44,465 nt of DNA from Nocardia salmonicida NBRC 13393. GTDB taxonomy: Bacteria; Actinomycetota; Actinomycetes; Mycobacteriales; Mycobacteriaceae. The notes under the pieces are model-generated. The model was not told the origin of the DNA, did no database searches, and saw only the letters and a list, made by a program, of their open reading frames with translations. Location: assembly GCF_001613085.1 (NCBI RefSeq), contig NZ_BDBR01000064.1, positions 1 through 44,465 on the forward strand. The letters run 5' to 3'. Position 1 is the first letter of the stretch, and each line of letters begins with the position of its first letter. The position numbers and the translations under genes were made by a program. Positions 6,288-15,133 of this stretch are shown here, in pieces.

Positions 6288-8863
6288 ACACAGCTTCGCG
6301 GAGCGATTCGATGAGGGGTGGTGGCCGGGTGGCGGGCGGGCCTATGCGCAAGGTCGCCTTGCGTAACCTCGCCGCGCACAAGGTGCGGTTGGCGTTGACC
6401 CTGCTGTCGGTGGTGCTCGGCACCGCCTTCATCTCCGGATCGTTCGTTTTCACCGACACGCTGCAGCGCACCTTCGACGGCATCTTCGAGGGCCAAGCCC
6501 AGGGTGTGGACGTGCGCGTCGGCCCCGCCGACCGCCAATCACTGGGTCTGCCGACGAATATCGTCGACGCGCTGGCCAAGACCGAGGGCGTCGCCCGGGT
6601 CGCTCCGGCCGTCAACGGCCCGGTCGTGCTCCTCGAGCCCGACGGTAAGAAGGCCGTCCAGACCGGCGGCGCACCGAGTTTCGGTCTGTCCTACCTGCCG
6701 CCGGACAAGGCGGTCGAGGAGCCCGACAATTTCGTGGCGGGCGCCCCGCCCACCCAGCCGAACGAGATCGCGCTCAATGCCGGTGGCGCCGAGAAGGCCG
6801 GGCTGAAGGTCGGCGACAAAGCCAAGGTGCTGATTCCGTCCAGGGGCGACCCCTTCGAGGTGACCCTGACCGGCATCTACGAGATGCCCGGTGCCGAGGG
6901 CGGCGGTGTGGTCGCGGTGATGTTCACCGAACCGCAGGGCCGCAAACTGTTCACCGACGGCTCACACGTCGCCTATGTCGATATCGCCGCGGCTCCCGGC
7001 GTTTCGGCCGACGACCTGCGCGACCAGCTCGCCGCCGGTCTGCCCGACTACAAGGTGCAGAACTCCGACGAGGTCCGCGAGGACATGAAGAAGGAGATCT
7101 CCGAGGCGCTCACCTTCATCAACTACTTCCTGCTCGCCTTCGGCGCGATCGCGCTGATCGTCGGCACGTTCATCATCTACAACACCTTCTCGATGATCGT
7201 GGCCCAGCGTCTGCGTGAACTCGCGTTGCTGCGCGCGATCGGGGCGAGCCGTCAGCAGGTCGGGCGGTCGGTGGTCGGTGAGGCCGTCGTGATCGGGTTG
7301 ATCGGTAGCCTGCTCGGGCTGGCCGCCGGTATCGGGTTGGCGTACGGGTTGTCGGCATTGCTCAATGCCTTCGATCTCGGATTGCCCACCGGTTCGCTGA
7401 CGGTGCTGCCGCGGACCGCGATCGTCGCACTGCTCGTCGGCCTGCTCGTCACCGTGGCCAGCGCCTACGCCCCCGCTCGACGGGCCGCGAAGGTGCCGCC
7501 GGTGGAGGCGATGCGTTCCGAATTCGCCAGTGCCGGTGATTCTTTGCGGCTGCGAACGATCATCGGCGCGGTCATGGCCGTGGTCGGTGGCGTGCTCGTC
7601 TATGTCGGTGCGCAGGGCACCGGCAAGGGCTCAGCGGTGACCGTCGGCGTCGGCGCGCTCGGGTTGATTCTGGCGGTGCTGTTGGCGGCGCCGGCGTTGT
7701 CGCGGCCGATGGTGCTCGTGCTCGGGGTGCTCACCAGGCCGTTCGGCGCGATCGGGCAGATGGCGCGCAACAACGCCACGCGCAACCCGCGTCGCACGGC
7801 GGCCACCGCGTTCGCGCTCACACTCGGTCTGATGCTGGTCTCGGCGATCGGCATTCTCGGCGCTTCGGCGAAGACCAGTGTCGGCGTGCTCATCGACAAG
7901 GGCGTGGAGGCCGAATACGTGCTCGCCGGTCCGCAGATGATCGGTGTGCCGATCGGTGCGGTCGACGCCGTGCGCACCCAGGTGCCCGGGGTCAGCGAGG
8001 TCACCGGGATCCGGATCGTCGCGTTCGAGATCGGCGGCGATCAGATCGGCGCCACCTCACCGGACGGTCCGATCGATCCGGTGATGGACATCGACCTGAC
8101 CAGCGGCACGAGCACGATCCCCGCCGGTGGCGCGCTCATCGATGAGACCGAGGCGAGCGAACGCGGGTGGAAGGTCGGCGACAAGGTCGCCATTACCAGC
8201 CTCGACAAGAAGCAGATAGAGCTCACGATCGCGGGCGTCTACGCCGACTCACCGCTGCTCGGCCCCATGGTGGTCGATCCGGGCATCTACGAGCAGTTGA
8301 TGCCGCAGAGCCTGCGCACCAATGTCTTCGTACTGGTCAAGGCCGCGCCGGGCACCGACCTGACCGCGATGCGGACGAATCTGGAGAAGGCCACCGAACC
8401 GTTCGTGGTGGTGCAGGTGCAGGACCACGAACAGTTCAAGGGGGCACAGGGCCAGCAGATCAACACCCTGCTCGCCATCCTCTACGGGCTGCTCGCGCTC
8501 GCCGTGGTGATCGCGGTGCTCGGCATCATCAACACCTTGGCGCTGTCGGTGGTGGAGCGTCGGCGCGAGATCGGCATGCTGCGCGCGGTGGGCACCCAGC
8601 GTGCGCAGGTGCGGCGCACCATCTACCTGGAGTCCATGCTGATCGCCATCTTCGGCGCGATCGTCGGGCTGGTACTCGGCATCGCGCTCGGCGTCGGATT
8701 CCTGCGCACGCTGCGCGACATGGGCATCGACCAGATCACCATTCCCTGGTCGCAGTTGGTGATCGTGCTGGTCGCGTCCGCTGTGGTCGGCGTGCTGGCC
8801 GCGGTGTGGCCGGGTGTGCGGGCCGCGCGGACGCCGCCGTTGGCGGCTATCGCTGATCTGTAA
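6284..8863 (+). CDS. ABC transporter permease with two FtsX/MacB domains
   Basis: Membrane subunit of 859 aa that pairs with the preceding ATPase. It is a tandem duplication of the MacB architecture. There is an N-terminal membrane helix (LALTLLSVVLGTAFISGSF), a periplasmic-type domain and a first FtsX block with three helices ending near PARRAAKVPPVEAMR. A linker pair of helices (about 420-480), a second extracellular domain and a second FtsX block (LYGLLALAVVIAVLGIINT onwards, ending RAARTPPLAAI) follow. The 4-nt overlap with the ATPase gene fixes ATG 6284. Such systems in actinobacteria export lipids, peptides or drugs or signal across the membrane; none is specified here. A strong hairpin follows the stop. 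Confidence 0.93.
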   Translation: MNTASRSDSMRGGGRVAGGPMRKVALRNLAAHKVRLALTLLSVVLGTAFISGSFVFTDTLQRTFDGIFEGQAQGVDVRVGPADRQSLGLPTNIVDALAKTEGVARVAPAVNGPVVLLEPDGKKAVQTGGAPSFGLSYLPPDKAVEEPDNFVAGAPPTQPNEIALNAGGAEKAGLKVGDKAKVLIPSRGDPFEVTLTGIYEMPGAEGGGVVAVMFTEPQGRKLFTDGSHVAYVDIAAAPGVSADDLRDQLAAGLPDYKVQNSDEVREDMKKEISEALTFINYFLLAFGAIALIVGTFIIYNTFSMIVAQRLRELALLRAIGASRQQVGRSVVGEAVVIGLIGSLLGLAAGIGLAYGLSALLNAFDLGLPTGSLTVLPRTAIVALLVGLLVTVASAYAPARRAAKVPPVEAMRSEFASAGDSLRLRTIIGAVMAVVGGVLVYVGAQGTGKGSAVTVGVGALGLILAVLLAAPALSRPMVLVLGVLTRPFGAIGQMARNNATRNPRRTAATAFALTLGLMLVSAIGILGASAKTSVGVLIDKGVEAEYVLAGPQMIGVPIGAVDAVRTQVPGVSEVTGIRIVAFEIGGDQIGATSPDGPIDPVMDIDLTSGTSTIPAGGALIDETEASERGWKVGDKVAITSLDKKQIELTIAGVYADSPLLGPMVVDPGIYEQLMPQSLRTNVFVLVKAAPGTDLTAMRTNLEKATEPFVVVQVQDHEQFKGAQGQQINTLLAILYGLLALAVVIAVLGIINTLALSVVERRREIGMLRAVGTQRAQVRRTIYLESMLIAIFGAIVGLVLGIALGVGFLRTLRDMGIDQITIPWSQLVIVLVASAVVGVLAAVWPGVRAARTPPLAAIADL

Positions 8864-8877
8864 GAGTCGCGACAACT

Positions 8878-8910
8878 CTCGGCCCCCGATGGATTCCATC
8901 GGGGGCCGAG
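8878..8910. terminator. Bidirectional terminator hairpin
   Basis: Perfect 13-bp stem CTCGGCCCCCGAT / ATCGGGGGCCGAG around GGATTCC, 14 nt after the permease stop and about 90 nt before the stop of the opposing kinase fusion. No T-run. Confidence 0.75.
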
Positions 8911-8998
8911 TGCGTTCCGAGGCGAGGATCTCCCCTCGGGTCGAGATCGTGTTCGTAGACGGCGGCCGGCCATAGGCAGGCGCCAGGCCCCGCCGCGT

Positions 8999-11218
8999 TC
9001 AGACGATGGGGTAGCGGTCGATCCAGGCCTGTGTCGGATGCCCGTGGTCGTCTTGTGGTGGGGTGAGGCCGAATTCGGTGCAGTAGTCGGTGGCGAGCCG
9101 GTCGAGCACAGGGCGAGCATCGACGGTGTGCGACCAGCGATGGGGAAGGGCGGGGCGACCGTAGCGCGCGCCGAGCAGACTGCCCGCGATCGAACCGGTG
9201 GCGTCGCTGTCACCGGAATGGTTGACCGACAACAGGAGGCCGTTGCGGACGATGATGTGGGCAGGCCCGCCGACGGACTCCGCGGCCAACACAGCGAAGA
9301 CGGCGATGGCGAGGGCTTCGGGGGCGATCCACCCCCGGCCGAGAATTTCGACGTCCTCGGGCTGGGGCTTGCGTCCTGGCCGGGAAGTGCGGGCGGCAAG
9401 CGAGATCGCCGCTTCGAGTGCGGCCGAGGTTTCCTCGTGGTGCGGATAGCTCGCTAGTTCGGCGCGCGCCCGGTCGAGTGCGGTCATGGTGTCGACGCCG
9501 CGACTGGCCTGGTACACAAGTGCGGCGAGGGTGCCGGCGGGGAGCCAGCCGCTGGGGTGGCCGTGGGTGAGTGCGGCCGCGTCACATCCCAGTTCGAAGA
9601 TGGCAGTGAGCGCAGAGCCGCCACGATCCGCGGCGTAACCGAATCCGCACGGCGAGGCCCGCATCACCGCTCCACTGCCCTTGGAATTATTGATCGGCCG
9701 GTCACGAGTGCCCAACGGATTCGTCGGATCCCGGCGCTCGGCCGCCTCGCGCAGCGCGGTGTACACCGAGACCGCCACGCCGCGCTGTTCGGTCAGCTCG
9801 GCATGGTCGGCGAGTGAGCTGTGGAGGGCGATCGGCTGATCGGGCACGTCGCGTACCTGCCCGCGCAACCACACCAGCATCCCCTGCTGCAGTAAACCCA
9901 ATGTCGCCCCGCCGATTCCCTTCGCCCGTGCACGCACAGAGCCTCGGACCAAGGCCTCCACCGTGAATGCCGTCAACTGCGTCTCCTCCGAGATCCGCAG
10001 ATGATCGGCGTTGTCGCCCACCCCGAGGTGTCCGTGCTCGTCGCGAATCTGTTGCAGGGTGCTGGTTTCCACCGGCGCGCCGAGCGCATCACCGATCGCG
10101 CCGCCGAGAAGGCAGCCGTGCACGGCGTTGAGCCAGATCGGCGCGGCTGTCGCGACGGCGTCCCTGGTCCGCCGCGCAGGATCGGCGCTCGATGTCTGCG
10201 TCGGCGAGAGGCCGTGTGGGATCGGTTCCTGGGTCGGCCGGGCCGCGATGATGTCGCGGCTGTCGACGGCGATGAGACTTTCGGGCTCGGTCGCGCTGTG
10301 GCGGACAGCGGTCGGATCGTGCCGTCCGGTATTCGGCCGACTCGGGGATCCGTGCGGCGCGGCGCCGGCGGTCGCGCGTCGGCGGAGGGCTTCGGTGAGC
10401 GCGGTGGCGAACGCGATGCAGGTGGGGAAGCGGTGGGCGGGGTCCTTGGCCATGGCCTTGGACAGGACCGCGTCCACCGCGGTGGGGAGGGTGGCGCGGC
10501 GGGTGCTGGCCGCGGGTGGTGGGGCGTTGAGGTGGCCGAGCATGACGGTGGCGGGGTTGGGCGCGTCGAAGGGGCCGGTGCCGGTGAGGAGGCGGAATAC
10601 CGTGCAGGCCAAGGAGTATTGGTCGCCGCGGCCGTCGAGGGGGGCGCTGCTGAGTTGTTCGGGGGAGGCGTAGGCGATGGTGGCGGTGAACTGGCCGGTG
10701 CGGGTGAGCCCGCCCGTGTCGTCGAGGAGTTTCGCGATGCCGAAGTCGGTCAGCACGACTCGTTCGTCGAAGCCCGCGCCGACGCCCGCGGTGTGCGACA
10801 ACAGGATGTTGGCGGGCTTCACGTCACGGTGCAGAACGCCCCGGCGGTGCGCGTAGTCGAGGGCGCTCGCGGTCTGGGTGACGATCTGGGCGATGCGCTC
10901 GCTGCCGAACTGCTGCACCGGAACCGCCGACGCGTCGACACCGTCCACGAACTGCATCGATATCCAGAGACGTTCCTCGTCGACGCCACGGTCGTAGACG
11001 GTGATGATGTTCGGGTGATCGAGCTGGGCCACGAGGTCGGCTTCGCGTTCGAACCTGGCTCGGATCTCGAAGTCGGCGAACAGGTCACGGTGCATCAGTT
11101 TCAACGCGGTCAGCCGTGGCAGCCTGCGGTCCCGTGCCGCGTACACCGCGCCCATCCCGCCGCGTCCCAGCTCACGCTCGATGACGAAACCGGCGAACAC
11201 CGCCCCGCGCCGCAACAT
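8999..11218 (-). CDS. Ser/Thr kinase fused to ADP-ribosylglycohydrolase
   Basis: Two enzymes in one 739-aa chain. Residues 1-280 are a Hanks kinase: loop GRGGMGAVY (18-26), K40, H130-R131-D132 with K134 and N137, D158FG, and ASPE (184-187). Residues 281-360 form a Pro/Ala/Thr-rich linker. Residues 365-700 are an ADP-ribosylhydrolase (DraG/ARH fold): GGAIGDALGAP (372-382) and GDSDATGSIAG (669-679), whose D670 and D672 match the second metal-ligand motif. ARH enzymes remove ADP-ribose from proteins using two Mg ions. The first ligand motif, usually S/T-D-D-T, reads S410-E-E-T413 here, so activity is uncertain. ATG 11218 has GGGGTGAGG just upstream. The gene follows the VWA operon in the same direction after 76 nt and may be cotranscribed. 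Domain calls firm; role unknown. Confidence 0.92.
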   Translation of the reverse strand: MLRRGAVFAGFVIERELGRGGMGAVYAARDRRLPRLTALKLMHRDLFADFEIRARFEREADLVAQLDHPNIITVYDRGVDEERLWISMQFVDGVDASAVPVQQFGSERIAQIVTQTASALDYAHRRGVLHRDVKPANILLSHTAGVGAGFDERVVLTDFGIAKLLDDTGGLTRTGQFTATIAYASPEQLSSAPLDGRGDQYSLACTVFRLLTGTGPFDAPNPATVMLGHLNAPPPAASTRRATLPTAVDAVLSKAMAKDPAHRFPTCIAFATALTEALRRRATAGAAPHGSPSRPNTGRHDPTAVRHSATEPESLIAVDSRDIIAARPTQEPIPHGLSPTQTSSADPARRTRDAVATAAPIWLNAVHGCLLGGAIGDALGAPVETSTLQQIRDEHGHLGVGDNADHLRISEETQLTAFTVEALVRGSVRARAKGIGGATLGLLQQGMLVWLRGQVRDVPDQPIALHSSLADHAELTEQRGVAVSVYTALREAAERRDPTNPLGTRDRPINNSKGSGAVMRASPCGFGYAADRGGSALTAIFELGCDAAALTHGHPSGWLPAGTLAALVYQASRGVDTMTALDRARAELASYPHHEETSAALEAAISLAARTSRPGRKPQPEDVEILGRGWIAPEALAIAVFAVLAAESVGGPAHIIVRNGLLLSVNHSGDSDATGSIAGSLLGARYGRPALPHRWSHTVDARPVLDRLATDYCTEFGLTPPQDDHGHPTQAWIDRYPIV

Positions 11219-11294
11219 CGCCTCACCCCGTTCACCGAACCCGATCGTTCGCAGCCTAGTTGGCTCGGACGCGATGCGCTTCTGGGTTCACGCG

Positions 11295-12458
11295 TTACAC
11301 CGCCGGGGCGTTGGTGTCGGCCCAGCGGGTGATGTCGCCGCGGTCGAGGGCGGTGGCGAGCAGGTCGGGGAATTTGTCGGGGGTGCAGGCGAAAGCGGGG
11401 ATGCCGAGGGCTGCCAGTGCTGCCGCGTTGTCGTGGTCGTAGGCGGGTGCGCCTTCGTCGGAGAGGGCGAGCAGCACGACCACCTGGACGCCCGCTTCCT
11501 TCATCGCGTTGCAGCGGCGCAGCATCTCGTTGCGCACGCCGCCCTCGTAGAGGTCGGAGATGAGCACGAACAGGCTGTCGGTGGGGCGGGTGATCAGCGT
11601 TTGCGAGTAGGCGATGGCGCGATTGATATCGGTGCCGCCGCCGAGCTGGGTGCCGAACAGGACGTCGACCGGGTCGCTGAGCTGGTCGGTGAGGTCGACG
11701 ATCTCGGTGTCGAACACGACCAGCGAGGTCTTCAGCGACCGCATGGAGGCGAGGACCGCGCCGAAGACCGAGGCGTAGACGACACTGGCCGCCATCGAAC
11801 CGGATTGGTCGATGGCCAGGACCACATCGCGCTGGATCGACTGCGACTTGCGGCCGTAACCGACGAGCCGTTCGGGCACGATGGTGCGGTGTTCGGGCAG
11901 GTAGTTGGCGAGATTCTTACGGATCGTCCGATTGAAATCGATATCGCGCAGCTTCGGGCGATGGGTGCGGGCCGCCCGGTTGATCGCTCCCGAAACGGCG
12001 GCCACGGTCTTGGCTGCGATGCGCTGCTCGATCTCTCGCACCACCTTCTCCACGACCATTCGCGCGGTGGCCTTCGTGGTTTCGGGCATCACCCGGTTGA
12101 GGCCGAGCAGGGTGCCGACCAGGTGAACATCGGGCTCGACCGATTCCAGCAGCTCGGGCTCCAGCAGCAACTGGGTGAGGTTGAGTCGGTCCACGGCATC
12201 GCGCTGCATCACCTCGACCACGGTCGCGGGGAAGTAGGTGCGGATATCGCCGAGCCAGCGCGCAACTCGGGGCGCCGAACCGCCGAGTCCACCAGACCTT
12301 TTCGTCGACCCGCCGGCTTCACCGGTGTTGTAGAGGGCCGACAGTGCCTGGTCCATCGCCTGATCGGTACCGGAGCTCAAGCCGCCGAGCTGCTCTTCGG
12401 CAGCGGTTCCCAGCACGAGACGCCAACGGCGCGACTGGGTTTCGTTGGGATCGGTCAT
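11295..12458 (-). CDS. VWA domain protein of MoxR-associated module
   Basis: A 387-aa protein with a C-terminal von Willebrand A domain and an intact MIDAS metal site: D217-x-S219-x-S221 (AIDQSGSM), T276 in LGGGTDINRA, and D302 in LISDLYEGG. The helical N-terminal 200 residues resemble CoxE/YehP-type VWA proteins. Such proteins bind a partner AAA+ MoxR ATPase and present targets for remodelling in the cytosol. ATG 12458 is preceded by GAGGAG. The longer in-frame extension upstream overlaps the DUF5682 gene and has no similarity to the family. It is the last gene of the SWIM-MoxR-DUF5682-VWA set. Confidence 0.9.
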   Translation of the reverse strand: MTDPNETQSRRWRLVLGTAAEEQLGGLSSGTDQAMDQALSALYNTGEAGGSTKRSGGLGGSAPRVARWLGDIRTYFPATVVEVMQRDAVDRLNLTQLLLEPELLESVEPDVHLVGTLLGLNRVMPETTKATARMVVEKVVREIEQRIAAKTVAAVSGAINRAARTHRPKLRDIDFNRTIRKNLANYLPEHRTIVPERLVGYGRKSQSIQRDVVLAIDQSGSMAASVVYASVFGAVLASMRSLKTSLVVFDTEIVDLTDQLSDPVDVLFGTQLGGGTDINRAIAYSQTLITRPTDSLFVLISDLYEGGVRNEMLRRCNAMKEAGVQVVVLLALSDEGAPAYDHDNAAALAALGIPAFACTPDKFPDLLATALDRGDITRWADTNAPAV

Positions 12459-12558
12459 CAGTGCTCCTCGTGATCGAGCGAGTGATCGGGTTGCTGTGTT
12501 TGGTGCCGCGCGTGCGAACCCGACGGGCACGAGGCAGCCGCCCAACTGCCACGGGCGG

Positions 12559-15084
12559 TCATCCGGCGGCGCCGAGGATGGCGGTGGCGGCGCGCAGTGC
12601 GAGTTGACCGCGGACCGGGTCGACCGCGGTGGTGCCCCGGGCTGTTGTCGGCGCTGATCCGGTGTCTCGCAGGGCCTGACTGATGGCTCGGCGTTCACCG
12701 GATTCGAAGGAGCCGAAGGTGCGGCGTAGCAGCGGCAGGGTGGCGACGAACTGGTCTTCGTTGAGGTCGCGCAGCCATTCATCGATGCGGCGCAACAGCT
12801 CTCGGTCGTGGACCAGGAGCAGGCCGCGCCCGCCCAGGAAGCCGTCGACCCAGGCGGCTTTGGCGGCAGGGGTGTTGCCGATGGACAACGCGGCGGCGAG
12901 CCGACGGGCGGAGTCGGCGTCATCGATGCGTTCGGCGTCGCACAGCAGGCGCACGGCGCGACCGCCGATCGCACCGTGCACGTCGTCGCGGTCGGCTATG
13001 CGTTGCAGGGTGGCCAGCCATTCGGTGGTGGCGTGCTCGTCGTCGCGGGTGCTGATGGCGGTGTGCGCGGCGTCGATCTGGGCGCGCAGGGCCTCGGCGG
13101 CATCGGTATCGAGGCCGGTGACGGCGCCGGGCAGACCCGCGCAGATCCGCACCAGCAGGCCGTCGGCGACGTGGGCGAGGGCCTTGGTGTCGGTGCCGCG
13201 GACATCGCCGTAGCGCAGCGTGCGGGTCAGGCCGGGCAGGGCGCCGAGCAGGTGGGTGACGTCGTGGTCGAGGGCGGCTGCCGCTTCGAGCCTGGTGATC
13301 AGCCCTTCGGTGGCGCCACCGAGGTCGGCGAGCAGGGCCGTTTCCAGTGCGTGGGCGAGGGCAGTGACGGTGACGTCGTCGCGGCGCGCGGTGTCGAGGA
13401 TTTTGGTCTCGGCGGCGGTGCGCAGGGTCGTTCCCCACACGGCCGCTTCGACGATGCGCACTTCGAACTCCGGTTCCCAGCGCAGCGTCCACGTCTCACG
13501 GAAGGTGCCCGTGCTGCGAACCTCACCGGTGGTCGGAGTGCCCCAACCGATACCGAGCAGGCGCAGGCGGTGTAGCAGATGCGAACGCTCGACGTCGCGT
13601 TCCTTACGCAGGTCGAGATCGACGTTTCGGGCGAGCGCTTCCTGCTTGAGCCGCAGCGTTTTACAGCGCGCCCGCAGATCGGCGGCCAAGGGGACCGTCG
13701 GGGTGGCCTCGGGGACACCGCCGAGCGTCTCGCCGACGACGAGTTCTTCGATGACAAGACGCAGCATGGTCTCGTCGCCACCGCACATCACCGACCGCAC
13801 AGCCTCGGTGACCTCCGACAAACCGGGCAGCGGCCTGCCGCGCAACGCGGCGAGTGTGTCCGCCAGCCGCACTGCCTCGATGATGTGCGCGCTCGACACC
13901 GGCAGATCGTGCGAGCGCAGCACCCCGGCGACCTTGGTCAGCCAGCGTGCCACCGGCCGCTCGGTCTCGGTGAAGAGATGGTGGTACCAGCCCGGCGAGG
14001 TGACGCCTGCGCCGTAACCCGATCCCGCCGCCAGCCGCGAATGCGTCCACGGCACCCAGGTCAACGCGGCCTTGGTCTTCGGCAAACCCTTGAGCAGTCG
14101 CGTATCCGGTGCGGCGGGCCCGAGCGGTTCGACCAGCGCGGGCGCGTGCCAAGCGCCACACACCACCGCCAATCGTTTCGCGCCGCCCTTGAGTACCTGC
14201 CGCATCACCTGACGCATATGCGCCTCGCGGACCAGCGTGTGATGGTCGACGATCAGTGGCGCGAGCGCGGCGTCCTGCCGATCCGTTGCTGCCGGGGGCA
14301 CGAATCCGGTTGCCGCCGAGGGGTTCTCCGACAGCTCCGGAGCGCCGGGTATCGACACCGGGTCGGTGTCGCTCGGCGTAGACGCGCCGAGCTGCGGCGG
14401 AGCGTCCGCTCCGGGCAGCGTGATCCCTGTCGCGGAGTGCGAGGCGTCCTCACGCAGAGCGGCCATCGCTTCGGTGATGGCGTCGAAAGCCGCGCTGTCG
14501 GGAACGGATTCGACGACGGCGTCCCACCAGCGTTCGGCGTCGTCGTAGCCCGCGGCCGAGGCCAGGGCTGCCAGCGGGTCGGAGCCGCCGCCACGGGCGT
14601 CATCGTCGGCGGCGAGGACGTGCGTGGCGGGGAGGTCGCAGAAGCGGACCGGTACGGCGTGGTCGACGCCGTAGCGCATGGCCTGCCATTCGGGCGAGAA
14701 CACGGCGAACGGCCAGAACGCGGCGCGGGCAGGTGAATCCGGGACGTAGGCGAGCAACGCGACCGGTGGGCTCATCGTGTCGGCGGCGACGAAACCGACG
14801 AGTGGATCCGCGTCGGCGGGACCTTCGATGAGAATGGCGTCGGGCCGGAACTCCTCGAGCGCGTGGCGCAGCGAGCGTGCCGATCCGGGTCCGTGGTGAC
14901 GGATGCCGAATACCCGCGTTGTCGCCGCAGCGCTCGAATTCGTGTCGGCCACCGAACCGATACCGGCCTCCGCCTCGGTGGTGTCACGTGTCTCGGAGGT
15001 CTCGCGAAGACCGGCATGGTTCGCCGGATCGCCCGGTGTGGCGTCACCGGTGGCCGGGTCGGTCGCCTTGTTGCGTTGACTCAT
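12559..15084 (-). CDS. DUF5682 protein, possible Tiki/TraB-like metalloenzyme
   Basis: Large protein (841 aa) of a family usually beside MoxR and VWA genes. After a disordered acidic N-terminus (1-55) comes VFGIRHHGPGSARSL, in which G60-I-R-H63 is a GX2H motif. It is followed by LIEGPAD with E87, and a second GX2H, G310-A-W-H313, in LAVVCGAWHAPAL. GX2H...E...GX2H is the hallmark of the Tiki/TraB/EreA-like superfamily, so a hydrolytic or metal-dependent activity is possible; this link is my inference. Residues 215-275 are a Pro/Ala/Ser-rich insert. The C-terminal half is helical. ATG 15084 has GGGG upstream; ATG 15096 has no ribosome site. Confidence 0.85.
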   Translation of the reverse strand: MSQRNKATDPATGDATPGDPANHAGLRETSETRDTTEAEAGIGSVADTNSSAAATTRVFGIRHHGPGSARSLRHALEEFRPDAILIEGPADADPLVGFVAADTMSPPVALLAYVPDSPARAAFWPFAVFSPEWQAMRYGVDHAVPVRFCDLPATHVLAADDDARGGGSDPLAALASAAGYDDAERWWDAVVESVPDSAAFDAITEAMAALREDASHSATGITLPGADAPPQLGASTPSDTDPVSIPGAPELSENPSAATGFVPPAATDRQDAALAPLIVDHHTLVREAHMRQVMRQVLKGGAKRLAVVCGAWHAPALVEPLGPAAPDTRLLKGLPKTKAALTWVPWTHSRLAAGSGYGAGVTSPGWYHHLFTETERPVARWLTKVAGVLRSHDLPVSSAHIIEAVRLADTLAALRGRPLPGLSEVTEAVRSVMCGGDETMLRLVIEELVVGETLGGVPEATPTVPLAADLRARCKTLRLKQEALARNVDLDLRKERDVERSHLLHRLRLLGIGWGTPTTGEVRSTGTFRETWTLRWEPEFEVRIVEAAVWGTTLRTAAETKILDTARRDDVTVTALAHALETALLADLGGATEGLITRLEAAAALDHDVTHLLGALPGLTRTLRYGDVRGTDTKALAHVADGLLVRICAGLPGAVTGLDTDAAEALRAQIDAAHTAISTRDDEHATTEWLATLQRIADRDDVHGAIGGRAVRLLCDAERIDDADSARRLAAALSIGNTPAAKAAWVDGFLGGRGLLLVHDRELLRRIDEWLRDLNEDQFVATLPLLRRTFGSFESGERRAISQALRDTGSAPTTARGTTAVDPVRGQLALRAATAILGAAG

Positions 15085-15133
15085 CGAAAACCCCATGTGT
15101 GGTGTGTGTTCCGTCCTCCCCTTCGGTCTGTTC

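Noticed and set aside
10001..11332. A 443-codon frame opposite the kinase-ARH fusion
   Set aside because: Glycine/Arg/Val-rich shadow with no start signal; the opposite strand holds all kinase and ARH motifs.
12459..12974. N-terminal extension of the VWA protein
   Set aside because: The extension overlaps the DUF5682 coding region in another frame and has no ribosome site; ATG 12458 has GAGGAG upstream.
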